A DNA stretch of 13,319 bases from Clostridia bacterium (GCA_029054485.1 JAIDFD010000148.1:1-13319), one strand, 5' to 3'; shown: positions 1 to 7,832, numbered from the stretch's first letter. Numbers and translations are program-made. The notes: generated from the letters alone by a model not told the origin.

Positions 1-2
1 AT

Positions 3-788
3 AAAATTCCTTTCGTTATAGCGGGTGCGTTCGGTCTTATTACTGTGTATTCGCTCGGCGGCGGGCACTCGTTTATCGAAGCGGTCTCGGCTGAAAATAT
101 AAACGACCTTACCCGCGTGTTCGGGCTGGGGATTGTCGTCAGTCTGTTAATCATAGTCGTTATCCGCTTTATAACGGCGGTGCTTACTATGAGTTGCGGC
201 GTGCCCTGCGGCGTGTTCATTCCTATGCTCGCAATCGGCGCGGGGCTTGGCGCGATTTTATCGCTCGCCTTTCAAAAGGGCGGTATGGGCGCGGAGTATT
301 CCGATTACCTCGTAATAATATGTATGGCGGCATTCTTTACCTGCATAGTAAAAGCTCCCGTTACGGGCGTTGTAATGGTTTTCGAGCTTACGGGGCAGTT
401 TACCAATTTACTTCCCGCGATAATAGGCGTGGTTATAGGCTATCTTGTCGGTATGCTGTTTAAAACCGAGGGCATTTACGAAAAGAACCTCGCCCAGTAT
501 ATCAAGGACGAAAAAATTTACGACAGCTTTAAAAAGGTGCGCGTAAATATAACAGTTATGCCACACAGCAGGGCGGAAGGAAGCAAGGTGCGTTCAATTA
601 TCTGGCCCGCCAACGGACTTGTGGTTGAGCGCGTGACCGCCGAGGGCGAAGTAACCGTTCCGGACGGCGAAACGCGGCTCTGCGCGGGCGACAGACTAAC
701 CTTCGAGTGCGAAACGGACAGCGAAAAAGAGCTGAACGATTACCTTAAAGAAATAGTAGGTAAAGACGAAAACGCTGAAAATATTTGA
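3..788 (+). CDS. CLC-family chloride channel/antiporter with C-terminal TrkA-C domain (5'-truncated)
   Basis: This is the C-terminal part of an integral membrane CLC protein that moves Cl- (often in exchange for H+) across the membrane. The reading frame is open from base 3, before any start codon; the GTG at 45 lies inside the conserved fold, so the gene begins upstream of the window. Visible signatures are the CLC motif GVFIP (bases 210-224) preceded by CGVPC and followed by an IGAGLG helix, then a segment KAPVTGVVMVFELTGQF, matching the late helices that carry the central anion-site aromatic residue. Where E. coli ClcA has Tyr445 this protein appears to have Phe. After the last membrane helix (about base 465) comes a hydrophilic tail of roughly 100 residues resembling a TrkA-C/RCK-C ligand-binding domain, a known fusion in Gram-positive CLCs. 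No terminator is visible between its TGA and the purA promoter. Transport direction and ion selectivity cannot be read from the fragment. Confidence 0.9.
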   Translation, partial: KIPFVIAGAFGLITVYSLGGGHSFIEAVSAENINDLTRVFGLGIVVSLLIIVVIRFITAVLTMSCGVPCGVFIPMLAIGAGLGAILSLAFQKGGMGAEYSDYLVIICMAAFFTCIVKAPVTGVVMVFELTGQFTNLLPAIIGVVIGYLVGMLFKTEGIYEKNLAQYIKDEKIYDSFKKVRVNITVMPHSRAEGSKVRSIIWPANGLVVERVTAEGEVTVPDGETRLCAGDRLTFECETDSEKELNDYLKEIVGKDENAENI

Positions 789-797
789 CGATTAATA

Positions 798-826
798 TTG
801 ACTATATCAGGCTTTTGTTTTATAAT
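798..826 (+). promoter_or_regulatory. Sigma-A promoter for purA
   Basis: A -35 box TTGACT (798-803) and a perfect -10 box TATAAT (821-826) are separated by exactly 17 bp. Transcription would begin near 833, giving a leader of about 25-30 nt. No purine riboswitch or PurBox-like operator is evident in so short a leader. Confidence 0.85.
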
Positions 827-848
827 ATATAGCGTAAAAAAACTTTAT

Positions 849-853
849 AAGGA
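849..853 (+). promoter_or_regulatory. purA ribosome binding site (decides the start)
   Basis: AAGGA lies only 2 nt before the ATG at 856 but 8 nt before the in-frame ATG at 862. Normal Shine-Dalgarno spacing therefore favours 862. Confidence 0.6.
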
Positions 854-861
854 CGATGAAA

Positions 862-2142
862 ATGTTAACGAGTATTTGTGGGATTAACTGGGGCGACGAA
901 GGCAAGGGCAGAATGGTTGATTTGCTTTCACGCGACTTTGACGTGGTTTGCCGCTATCAGGGCGGAAACAACGCGGGTCACACCGTAATTAACGAGAGGG
1001 GCAAGTTCATTCTGAATTTACTGCCTTCGGGAATACTGCGTGACGACGTCGTAAACGTAATGGGCTGCGGAATGGTTATCGATTTGAAACACCTCTGCGG
1101 CGAGATTGAAAATCTGAGAAAGGCGGGAATTAAAATTTCGCCCGAAAATTTAAAGATAAGCGACAAAGCAATAATCACTATGCCCTACAACGTTTTGCAG
1201 GACGTAATGGAAGAGGACAGACTCACCAAAGCCACGGGCAAGCCCTACGGCTCCACCCGCCGCGGCATCGCACCAGTGTATGCCGATAAGTATATGAAAA
1301 AGGCTTTCCGCATGGGCGAGCTTTTAAATACCGAGCTTTTGTACAAGCGCGTGCCCGATATAGTGGCGTGGAAAAATATGACCATAAAGGCTTACGGCTT
1401 TGAGCCCGTTAAGGTTGAAGAGATAATAGAGTATTTCGAAAAATACGGCAAGCCCCTTGCAGAGTACGTCTGCGACACCGGCGTATTTTTGAATAAAGCA
1501 AACGAAAAGGGCAAAAACATTATGTTCGAAGCCCAGCTCGGCGCACTGCGTGATATAGATTACGGCATAGTTCCCTATACCTCGTCGTCCTCAACGATAG
1601 CGGCTTACGCTCCTATCGGCGCAGGCGTTCCCAATCTGAAATTATCAAACTCTATCGGCATAATGAAGGCTTATTCGAGCTGCGTCGGCGCGGGTCCTTT
1701 CACCTGCGAGTACTTTGGCGAAAAGGCTGAAAAATTACGCGAGGCGGGCGGCGAATACGGCGCGGCAACGGGCAGACCCAGAAGAGTGGGTCCTTTCGAC
1801 GCGGTGGCTTCGCGCTACGGCATACTCTGTCAGGGCGCGGACGAAATCGCACTCACAAAACTCGATGTTTTGGACGGATACGAAGAGCTTGAAATCTGCA
1901 CGCATTACGAGCTGAACGGCAAGGTCATTGACGATTTTCCTTTCACCGACGTTTTAGACGAGTGCAAGCCCGTTTTCGAAAAAGTCAAGGGTTGGCACTG
2001 TGACATTTCGCACTGCCGCAAAAAGGAAGATTTGCCCAAAGAGGCTTTGGATTACATAAAGCTTCTGGAAAAGCTTTGCGGTTGCAAAATCCGCTACGTT
2101 TCGGTCGGCGCAGAGCGCGAAGCTTATGTAAAAATGTATTGA
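862..2142 (+). CDS. purA: Adenylosuccinate synthetase
   Basis: PurA joins IMP and aspartate using GTP to make adenylosuccinate, the first committed step from IMP to AMP, in the cytoplasm. The N-terminus carries the GDEGKG nucleotide/IMP loop with the catalytic Asp (residue 12 from this start) and NNAGHTV with the catalytic His (residue 40). LPSGI, TGKPYGSTRRGIAPVY and the late GRPRRVGPFDAVASRYG block follow in the family order. The length of about 426 residues is normal. The start at 862 is chosen for its ribosome-binding-site spacing; the ATG at 856 adds two residues and is possible. The central substrate loop is unusual: where E. coli-type enzymes have an EGAQG...DIDHGTYP run, this protein reads EAQLGALRDIDYGIVPYTSS, so it belongs to a divergent PurA branch. 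It is flanked by its own promoter and terminator, so it is probably transcribed alone. Confidence 0.95.
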   Translation: MLTSICGINWGDEGKGRMVDLLSRDFDVVCRYQGGNNAGHTVINERGKFILNLLPSGILRDDVVNVMGCGMVIDLKHLCGEIENLRKAGIKISPENLKISDKAIITMPYNVLQDVMEEDRLTKATGKPYGSTRRGIAPVYADKYMKKAFRMGELLNTELLYKRVPDIVAWKNMTIKAYGFEPVKVEEIIEYFEKYGKPLAEYVCDTGVFLNKANEKGKNIMFEAQLGALRDIDYGIVPYTSSSSTIAAYAPIGAGVPNLKLSNSIGIMKAYSSCVGAGPFTCEYFGEKAEKLREAGGEYGAATGRPRRVGPFDAVASRYGILCQGADEIALTKLDVLDGYEELEICTHYELNGKVIDDFPFTDVLDECKPVFEKVKGWHCDISHCRKKEDLPKEALDYIKLLEKLCGCKIRYVSVGAEREAYVKMY

Positions 2143-2154
2143 TAAACGAAAATA

Positions 2155-2192
2155 ACGGCACGGCAATTTCGTCGTGCTGTTTTTGTTTTTTA
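2155..2192 (+). terminator. Intrinsic terminator after purA
   Basis: Arms 2155-2164 (ACGGCACGGC) and 2171-2180 (GTCGTGCTGT) form a 10-bp stem with two G-U pairs around a 6-nt loop AATTTC. A T-rich run with one G interruption follows (2181-2191). It closes the purA unit and directly abuts the dapF promoter. Confidence 0.88.
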
Positions 2193-2193
2193 G

Positions 2194-2222
2194 TTGCAAA
2201 TCGGTTGGATATGTTATATAAT
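2194..2222 (+). promoter_or_regulatory. Sigma-A promoter for dapF, reaching almost to the start codon
   Basis: TTGCAA (2194-2199), a 17-bp spacer and a perfect TATAAT (2217-2222). Only six bases separate the -10 box from the dapF ATG at 2229, so the expected transcription start coincides with the start codon or lies within a base or two of it. Confidence 0.75.
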
Positions 2223-2228
2223 AATTTT

Positions 2229-3059
2229 ATGAAATTTTATAAGATGCACGGCGCGGGCAACGACTATATTTATTTCGACTGTATGAAAGAAGAAATAGAA
2301 AATCCCGAATGCCTTTCCGTGAAACTTTCGGACAGACACTTCGGCATAGGCGGAGACGGAATAATTTTAATTTGCAAGTCAAACGTTGCCGACTGCAAAA
2401 TGCGTATGTTCAATGCGGACGGCTCGGAGGGCAAAATGTGCGGCAACGCGGTGCGTTGCGTGGGCAAGCTCGTTCACGATTTGGGCTATGTGAAGGGAAA
2501 CTTATGCACGGTTGAAACCCTTTCGGGCATAAAGACGCTTACGCTGAATATCGCGGACGGAAAAGCCGTTTCCGCAAAAGTGGATATGGGCGCGGCTGTT
2601 TTAGACGGCAAAAAAATTCCATCGGTTTTCAAGGGCGAAAGGGTGGTGAACGCGCCGCTTGACGTGGACGGCGTAAAGTATGGCGTAACCCTCGTTTCAA
2701 TGGGCAATCCGCACTGCGTGGTGTTTGAGGACCCCGATGAAATAGAACTTGAAAAAATCGGCGTAAAATTTGAAAACCACCCCGCTTTTCCAGACAGAAT
2801 AAATACCGAGTTTGTCAAGGTTTTGGCGCCTGATAAGATAAAAATGCGCGTGTGGGAGAGGGGCAGCGGCGAAACGCTCGCCTGCGGCACGGGCGCGTGC
2901 GCTTCGGTCGTTGCGTGCTGTTTAAACGGCTTTTGCAAAAAGGGCGAAGAAGTCACCGTATGCTTAAAGGGCGGCGAGCTGAAAATAGTCTACACTGATA
3001 AGACGGTAACGATGACCGGCCCCGCTGAACTGGTTTTCACGGGCGAAATAGAAATTTAA
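2229..3059 (+). CDS. dapF: Diaminopimelate epimerase
   Basis: DapF converts LL-diaminopimelate to the meso form, supplying both lysine and the peptidoglycan cross-link residue. It works without a cofactor through two cysteines. Both are visible: Cys71 in GKMCGNAVRC and Cys219 in ETLACGTGACAS. The N-terminal FYKMHGAGNDYIYFD block, GGDGI and MGNPHCVVF are also typical. The 276-residue length is normal. The frame is open well upstream of 2229, but the family N-terminus begins here, and upstream codons would run through the purA terminator and the promoter, so 2229 is the real start. No Shine-Dalgarno sequence precedes it (the bases before the ATG are aataatttt), consistent with a leaderless message. 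Its pathway partner dapL lies downstream, beyond pyrG. Confidence 0.95.
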   Translation: MKFYKMHGAGNDYIYFDCMKEEIENPECLSVKLSDRHFGIGGDGIILICKSNVADCKMRMFNADGSEGKMCGNAVRCVGKLVHDLGYVKGNLCTVETLSGIKTLTLNIADGKAVSAKVDMGAAVLDGKKIPSVFKGERVVNAPLDVDGVKYGVTLVSMGNPHCVVFEDPDEIELEKIGVKFENHPAFPDRINTEFVKVLAPDKIKMRVWERGSGETLACGTGACASVVACCLNGFCKKGEEVTVCLKGGELKIVYTDKTVTMTGPAELVFTGEIEI

Positions 3060-3079
3060 GGTAAAATAAAACTTAGTTG

Positions 3080-3099
3080 CGGTAAACTTGATTTTACCG
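3080..3099. repeat. 7-bp inverted repeat between dapF and pyrG
   Basis: CGGTAAA (3080-3086) and TTTACCG (3093-3099) are perfectly complementary around CTTGAT. It could be a weak dapF terminator, but no convincing T-tract follows. It overlaps the -35 element of the pyrG promoter, so an operator role is also possible. Function unproven. Confidence 0.45.
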
Positions 3100-3116
3100 G
3101 TTTAGTGTGATAGAAT
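3088..3116 (+). promoter_or_regulatory. Promoter for the pyrG-dapL-malQ run (extended -10)
   Basis: TTGATT (3088-3093), a 17-bp spacer and TAGAAT (3111-3116) preceded by TGA, an extended -10 element. The start would fall near 3123, leaving a leader of about 26 nt. The predicted initial bases are A-rich, so the GGGC-initiated reiterative-transcription control known for Bacillus pyrG is not evident. Confidence 0.65.
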
Positions 3117-3148
3117 AGAAAAGATTATAATTCAAAGGAAAACGGTTT

Positions 3149-4753
3149 ATGACAAAGTACATTTTCGTAACAGGCGGCGTAGTTTCGGGTTTAGGTAAAG
3201 GCATTACCGCCGCGTCGCTCGGCAGACTTTTAAAGTGCAGGGGGTATAAGGTCGCTTCGCAAAAGCTTGACCCCTATATCAATATCGACCCCGGCACAAT
3301 GAGCCCCTATCAGCACGGTGAAGTGTTCGTCACGGACGACGGCGCGGAAACCGACCTCGATTTGGGTCATTACGAGCGTTTTATCGACGAAAATTTAAAC
3401 AAATTCTCAAACCTCACCACGGGCAAGGTTTACTGGAACGTTCTCAACAAGGAGCGCAACGGCGAGTACCTCGGTCAGACGGTGCAGGTAATTCCCCACG
3501 TCACCAACGAGATAAAGTCCTTTATCTACAACGTTGGAAAGACCTCGGGCGCGGAGGTTGTCATTACCGAAATCGGCGGCACTATCGGCGATATCGAAAG
3601 TCAGCCCTTTATCGAGGCGATTAGACAGGTTGCGCGTGAGGTCGGCAGGGACAACTGCTGTTTTATCCACGTCACGCTCGTTCCCTATATTTCGGGCTCG
3701 GAAGAGTTCAAATCCAAGCCCACCCAGCACTCGGTAAAAGAGTTGCAGGGAATGGGAATTAATCCCGACATTATCATTCCGCGCGTGGACGCGCCTATGC
3801 CCGAAGAAATCAAGGCTAAAATCGCAATGTTCTGCAACGTGGAGCCCGAGTGCTGTATCGAAAATATGACTCTGCCCGTTTTGTACGAGTGTCCCATTAT
3901 GCTCGAAGAGAGTAGGTTTTCCGAAATCGTCTGCAAACGGTTGAAACTCGACCCCGGCGTAATCGATTTGACTGAGTGGAACAAAATGCTCGGACGTATA
4001 AAGGCGCGCGACAAGGTCGTAAAAATCGCCCTCTGCGGAAAGTACGTTCAGCTCCACGACGCCTATCTGTCCGTAGCGGAATCGCTCGCGCACGCGGGCT
4101 ATGAAAATTCCGCCAAGGTTGAAATCGAGTGGATTGACACAGAAGAGATTGAAAAGGGCAACCTTAAAAAGATTTTTGCGGGTATCGACGGAATTATCGT
4201 CCCCGGAGGCTTCGGCACCCGTGGTGTTGAAGGAAAAATTCTTGCCGCAAAATACGCCCGCGAGAATAATATTCCCTACTTCGGCATATGTCTTGGTATG
4301 CAGACAGCGGTTATCGAATACGCGCGGAACGTACTGGGATTAAAGGACGCAAACTCGTCTGAGTTCAACCCCGAATCCAAAAATTGCGTAATCGACCTTA
4401 TGCCTGACCAGCACGGCGTTAAAATGGGCGGCACGATGCGCCTCGGAGCGTACCCCTGCAAGGTGATAGGAAATATTATGAAAACGGCTTACGGCGAGGA
4501 TATCGTTTCCGAACGCCACCGCCACAGATACGAGTTCAACAACGATTACAGAGAGCAAATAGAAAAAGCGGGTATGGTAATCGCGGGTACTTCCCCCGAC
4601 GGAAGCTTGGTTGAGGCTGTTGAAATTCCCGCAAACGATTTCTATATAGGCGTGCAGTTCCACCCCGAGTTTAAGTCGCGTCCGCAGAACGCGCACCCCA
4701 TATTCCGCGAATTTATCAAGTACGCGGTAAAATATAAAAGCAAAAAAAAGTAG
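3149..4753 (+). CDS. pyrG: CTP synthase (glutamine hydrolysing)
   Basis: PyrG aminates UTP to CTP using ATP and ammonia taken from glutamine; it is cytoplasmic and usually tetrameric. The N-terminal synthetase domain starts with [12 protein letters not shown] (P-loop Lys17) and contains [18 protein letters not shown] and [19 protein letters not shown]. The C-terminal class I glutamine amidotransferase domain, from about residue 290, has the catalytic triad: Cys381 in FGICLGMQ, and His505 with Glu507 in [16 protein letters not shown] is also present. The 534 residues match the family. The ATG at 3149 has AAAGGAA 8 nt upstream. Its TAG stop is embedded in the dapL ribosome binding site, so the two are likely translationally coupled. 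Allosteric GTP and UTP/CTP control is known for the family rather than shown here. Confidence 0.97.
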   Translation: MTKYIFVTGGVVSGLGKGITAASLGRLLKCRGYKVASQKLDPYINIDPGTMSPYQHGEVFVTDDGAETDLDLGHYERFIDENLNKFSNLTTGKVYWNVLNKERNGEYLGQTVQVIPHVTNEIKSFIYNVGKTSGAEVVITEIGGTIGDIESQPFIEAIRQVAREVGRDNCCFIHVTLVPYISGSEEFKSKPTQHSVKELQGMGINPDIIIPRVDAPMPEEIKAKIAMFCNVEPECCIENMTLPVLYECPIMLEESRFSEIVCKRLKLDPGVIDLTEWNKMLGRIKARDKVVKIALCGKYVQLHDAYLSVAESLAHAGYENSAKVEIEWIDTEEIEKGNLKKIFAGIDGIIVPGGFGTRGVEGKILAAKYARENNIPYFGICLGMQTAVIEYARNVLGLKDANSSEFNPESKNCVIDLMPDQHGVKMGGTMRLGAYPCKVIGNIMKTAYGEDIVSERHRHRYEFNNDYREQIEKAGMVIAGTSPDGSLVEAVEIPANDFYIGVQFHPEFKSRPQNAHPIFREFIKYAVKYKSKKK

Positions 4754-4755
4754 GA
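4752..4755 (+). promoter_or_regulatory. dapL ribosome binding site overlapping the pyrG stop
   Basis: AGGA (4752-4755) shares its AG with the pyrG TAG stop (4751-4753) and stands 4 nt before the dapL ATG. Ribosomes finishing pyrG would be positioned to restart on dapL. Confidence 0.6.
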
Positions 4756-4759
4756 TACA

Positions 4760-5944
4760 ATGAATTTTAATACAAACTTTAACGATATAGCCGAAAATTA
4801 TCTGTTTGCCGAAGTTGCGGACAGAGTGGCGGCTTACACGAAAGCGCACCCCGATAAAAAGATTTTAAAACTTGGCATAGGCGACGTAACTCTGCCGCTC
4901 GCGCCCGAGGTTATAAAGGCGCTTCATTCCGCGGTGGACGATATGTCAAACGCCGCAACCTTCAAGGGCTACGGTCCTTACGAGGGTTACGATTTTCTGC
5001 GTAAAAATATTGCGGACTACTACAAGTTAAACGGCGTTGATTTAGAGCTTTCCGAAATTTTCGTTTCAGACGGCGCGAAGTCCGACCTTGGAAATATCCT
5101 CGATATTTTTTCAAAGGATAACAAGGTTTTGGTACCCGACCCCGTTTATCCCGTATACGTTGATACAAACCTTATGGCGGGCAGAAAGGTTGCCTTTATG
5201 GACGCAACAGCTGAAAACGGCTTTTTGCCAATGCCCGATAAAAAGACGGACGCGGATATAATTTATCTTTGTTCGCCCAACAACCCCACTGGCGCGGCGT
5301 ACACAAAAGCACAGCTTAAAGAGTGGGTTGACTACGCAAACAAGAGGGGCGCGGTAATTTTGTACGATGCGGCTTACGAGTGCTTTATCTCGGACGACAA
5401 TCTCGCCCGCTCCATTTTTCAGATAGAGGGCGCAAAGACCTGCGCGATAGAGTTTTGTTCATTTTCAAAGACGGCGGGCTTTACCGGTACGCGTTGCGGC
5501 TATACCGTAATTCCGCACGGGTTAAATAAGGACGGTTTATTTGCAAACAAGCTCTGGTTCAGACGGCAGGCGACCAAGTTCAACGGCGTGCCGTACATAG
5601 TGCAAAAGGGCGCGGCGGCGGTGTTCACCGAGCAGGGCCGCAAAGAAATTTTGCAAAATATCGCATACTACAAGCGCAACGCAAAGATAATTGCGGAGTG
5701 CATGGACAGATTGAATATCTGGTACACGGGCGGCACTAACTCGCCCTATATCTGGTTGAAGTGCCCGAACGGTATGAAGAGCTGGGAATTTTTCGACTTT
5801 CTTTTAAACGAGGCTCAGGTTGTGGGAACGCCCGGCGCGGGCTTCGGCAAAAACGGCGAAGGCTTTTTCCGCCTGACTGCATTCGGCAGTGAAGAGGTTA
5901 CAAAGCAAGCCGTAGAAAGAATCGAAAAACTTTTAAAAAATTAA
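4760..5944 (+). CDS. dapL: LL-diaminopimelate aminotransferase
   Basis: DapL is a PLP enzyme that converts tetrahydrodipicolinate plus glutamate directly to LL-diaminopimelate, bypassing the succinylase and acetylase branches of lysine synthesis. Family signatures are ENYLFAEVADRV near the N-terminus, KLGIGDVTLPL, GYGPYEGYDFLR, IFVSDGAKSDLGN and DPVYPVYVDTN. The PLP-binding lysine is Lys237 in SFSKTAGFTGTRCGY. The 394 residues are slightly shorter than the roughly 410 typical of the family, with no missing core motif. Its product is the substrate of DapF, encoded 1.7 kb upstream on the same strand, with pyrG between them. It starts 6 nt after pyrG and ends 9 nt before malQ, so it is almost certainly cotranscribed with both. 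Confidence 0.95.
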   Translation: MNFNTNFNDIAENYLFAEVADRVAAYTKAHPDKKILKLGIGDVTLPLAPEVIKALHSAVDDMSNAATFKGYGPYEGYDFLRKNIADYYKLNGVDLELSEIFVSDGAKSDLGNILDIFSKDNKVLVPDPVYPVYVDTNLMAGRKVAFMDATAENGFLPMPDKKTDADIIYLCSPNNPTGAAYTKAQLKEWVDYANKRGAVILYDAAYECFISDDNLARSIFQIEGAKTCAIEFCSFSKTAGFTGTRCGYTVIPHGLNKDGLFANKLWFRRQATKFNGVPYIVQKGAAAVFTEQGRKEILQNIAYYKRNAKIIAECMDRLNIWYTGGTNSPYIWLKCPNGMKSWEFFDFLLNEAQVVGTPGAGFGKNGEGFFRLTAFGSEEVTKQAVERIEKLLKN

Positions 5945-5953
5945 CGGTGTTAA

Positions 5954-7459
5954 ATGTCAGAAAATTTTAAAAGGGGCGCGGGCGTTTTATGCCATATCTC
6001 GTCCCTTCCAAATAAATACGGAATAGGCTCTCTTGGCAAGGAAGCTTACGAATTTGCCGACCTGTTGCAAAAATCGCACGTCAAGTACTGGCAGATTTTG
6101 CCCCTTACGCAGACGGGCTTCGGCGACAGCCCCTACCAGTCGGTATGCTGTAACTCGGGCAATCCCTATTTTATCGATTTGGAAAGTCTGAAAGAAGAGG
6201 GGCTTATCGACGCGGAAGAATTGCAGTCGGCGGAAGCACCCGCAGGTAAAACGGACTACGCCGCGCTGTATAATACGAGATACAAAATTCTTCGCCTTGC
6301 CTATGCGCGTTTTAACTTAAAGGACGCGGAATTTGCCGACTTCGTTGAAAATGGCGGGTATGAAGATTATGCGCTGTTTATGTCGCTCAAAGAGCGTTTC
6401 GGCGGAACGTTCGATGAGTTCCCCGAAGCGTACAAGCACAAGGAAAACCTTGCAATGTACGAGTTTAAACAGTCGGTCTATAAAAGCGATTATCTTTTCT
6501 GGCAGTTCGTCCAGTTTATGTTCGCAAAGCAGTGGAAAAAGTTCAAAGCTTACGTCAACTCTTTGGGTATAAAAATTATCGGCGATTTGCCTTTGTACGT
6601 TGCGTATGACTCATCGGACGTCTGGGGACATCCCGAGTTTTTCCGCCTCGACGAGGATTTGAAGCCTGTCGCGGTTGCGGGTGTTCCGCCCGACTATTTT
6701 TCCCAAAAAGGTCAGCTTTGGGGTAACCCGCTCTATGACTGGGACGCGCTTTCGGCGGCTAATTACGACTGGTGGATAGAGCGTATTCAGAAGGCGGCGG
6801 AGCTTTACGATGTAATCCGCATAGACCACTTCCGCGGTTTGGACAGGTACTACGCAATTCCCGCGGATGCGGAAACGGCGGAAGAGGGCGTTTGGCTTCC
6901 CGGTCCCGGTATGCGCCTTTTCAACGAGATAAGAAGAAGGCTTGGCGAGCTTGAAATTATCGCCGAGGACTTGGGAATACTTGACGCGGGCGTACACAAA
7001 CTGCGCGCAAGAACGGGTTTTCCCGGAATGAAGATTTTGCAGTTTGCGTTCGACGGCTCGGACGGCAATCCTTACCTTCCAAAAAACATAGAAGAAAATT
7101 CGGTTGTTTACACGGGCACGCACGACAACGATACCACGCTCGGCTTTATAAACGCTATGTCGGACGAGGAGTTCAAGCAGTTCAAGACTATGCTCCGTGC
7201 GGCGCTTGCAAGCGTGAAAGCGGTGTTCCCTATGGTATCGCGCGAGGACGCGGTGCTTGCTCTGAACGCTTGCGCACTGGCTTCAAAAGCGCGTTTGGCG
7301 GTAATACCCGTGCAGGATATTCTCGTTTTGGGGACCGAGGCGAGAATGAATATTCCGTCCACGGCTATCGGCAACTGGCAGTTCCGCCTTGAAAGTATGC
7401 CTGACAGACTGCATACGGCAATTCTCAGAAAAAACATAGACCAGTATAAAAGAAAATAA
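5954..7459 (+). CDS. malQ: 4-alpha-glucanotransferase (amylomaltase, GH77)
   Basis: MalQ transfers alpha-1,4-glucan segments between maltodextrins in the cytoplasm, for glycogen or maltodextrin turnover. The GH77 fold begins with GAGVLCHISSLPNKYGIG and a FGDSPYQS segment. The three catalytic carboxylates are recognisable: the nucleophile Asp291 in IRIDHFRG, the acid/base Glu338 in IIAEDLG, and Asp391 in THDNDT. At 501 residues it is the short, compact bacterial form, not the ~690-residue E. coli form. The ATG at 5954 has only a weak GGTG upstream, so translation may depend on coupling to dapL, whose stop is 9 nt away. No glycogen or maltose genes are adjacent. No terminator is visible after the TAA, so transcripts may read into the M-box leader. 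Confidence 0.95.
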   Translation: MSENFKRGAGVLCHISSLPNKYGIGSLGKEAYEFADLLQKSHVKYWQILPLTQTGFGDSPYQSVCCNSGNPYFIDLESLKEEGLIDAEELQSAEAPAGKTDYAALYNTRYKILRLAYARFNLKDAEFADFVENGGYEDYALFMSLKERFGGTFDEFPEAYKHKENLAMYEFKQSVYKSDYLFWQFVQFMFAKQWKKFKAYVNSLGIKIIGDLPLYVAYDSSDVWGHPEFFRLDEDLKPVAVAGVPPDYFSQKGQLWGNPLYDWDALSAANYDWWIERIQKAAELYDVIRIDHFRGLDRYYAIPADAETAEEGVWLPGPGMRLFNEIRRRLGELEIIAEDLGILDAGVHKLRARTGFPGMKILQFAFDGSDGNPYLPKNIEENSVVYTGTHDNDTTLGFINAMSDEEFKQFKTMLRAALASVKAVFPMVSREDAVLALNACALASKARLAVIPVQDILVLGTEARMNIPSTAIGNWQFRLESMPDRLHTAILRKNIDQYKRK

Positions 7460-7485
7460 TATTTAAAAAAAGCGGTTTAATTTTG

Positions 7486-7514
7486 TTGACTAAATTTTTC
7501 CGCGGGCATATAAT
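7486..7514 (+). promoter_or_regulatory. Promoter for the M-box leader and mgtA
   Basis: TTGACT (7486-7491) and a perfect TATAAT (7509-7514) with a 17-bp spacer. Initiation near 7521 would place the start immediately before the riboswitch aptamer. Confidence 0.88.
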
Positions 7515-7521
7515 GACAAAG

Positions 7522-7668
7522 TAATCGGTAGGTGAGGCTACTATTAAGGATACGGGCTGTTGCCGCAAACAATGGAGACATTGTCAGTTGGTTTGAACAG
7601 GCTACATCGAAAACAAGGTGTAGCATAACACAGTTTCATTGCCTAATAGAGCTAAAGCTTGAACGTTA
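7522..7668 (+). ncRNA. M-box (ykoK leader) Mg2+ riboswitch
   Basis: This Mg2+-sensing RNA folds tightly when Mg2+ is plentiful and then allows the downstream terminator to form. The sequence shows the characteristic 5' block GGTAGGTGAGGCTACTAT, a GGATACGGGCTGTTGCCG core and the 3' block AGAGCTAAAGCTT, as in the B. subtilis ykoK/mgtE leader. Internal helices are visible: 7569-7574 with 7579-7584 capped by GAGA (a GNRA tetraloop), and 7601-7608 with 7617-7624 (one G-U pair). A consensus promoter immediately upstream, a terminator 22 nt downstream and an mgtA gene after it fit the known regulon. The outer boundaries are approximate because the closing P1 helix was not resolved. Confidence 0.9.
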
Positions 7669-7689
7669 GACTTATAAAAAGTTTTTTCT

Positions 7690-7726
7690 TCACGCATACC
7701 TGTCGGTTTGCGTGATTTTTTATTTG
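7690..7726 (+). terminator. Riboswitch expression-platform terminator
   Basis: TCACGCATACC (7690-7700) pairs with GGTTTGCGTGA (7705-7715) across a TGTC tetraloop, with one U-U mismatch. A TTTTTTATTT tract follows. It sits directly after the M-box, so it is the expected Mg2+-dependent transcription stop. A complete competing antiterminator was not identified with confidence; short stretches of the aptamer 5' end (7527-7530 and 7532-7535) could pair with both ends of the left arm. Confidence 0.88.
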
Positions 7727-7832
7727 TAGGGTCAAATATGGACAGTTATCACAGTTGTAAATTGAATAAACTTTTAAGAAAGCGATATAGTTTTTCGTCC
7801 TTTTGCACGGCGTTTTTACGAAAGAGGTAAAA
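7727..7832 (+). other. Leader segment between the M-box terminator and the first small ORF
   Basis: About 105 nt of A/T-rich sequence with no ORF supported by a ribosome binding site. It contains a weak promoter-like pair TTGAAT (7762-7767) and TATAGT (7786-7791) with an 18-bp spacer, which could start a second transcript near 7798 that bypasses the riboswitch. GACAGTTATC (7741-7750) is the perfect reverse complement of 8022-8031. ACGGCG (7807-7812) can pair with the left arm of the second terminator. Confidence 0.4.

Noticed and set aside
45..47. GTG as start of the CLC gene
   Set aside because: The frame is open to the window edge and the preceding residues (KIPFVIAGAFGLIT) continue the membrane fold, so this is an internal codon.
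2076..2228. Upstream in-frame extension of dapF
   Set aside because: The extra 51 codons overlap the end of purA, its terminator and the dapF promoter, and DapF homologues begin at the KFYKMHGAGND block.
3080..3099. Inverted repeat as a true dapF terminator
   Set aside because: The stem is only 7 bp and the following bases lack a T-tract, so termination is not supported; kept only as a repeat.
3407..4093. Long antisense ORF within pyrG (also 4340-4849, 9336-9992, 8355-8921 and similar)
   Set aside because: They lie opposite strongly conserved coding sequence, have no ribosome binding sites and give no recognisable motifs; they are frame shadows.
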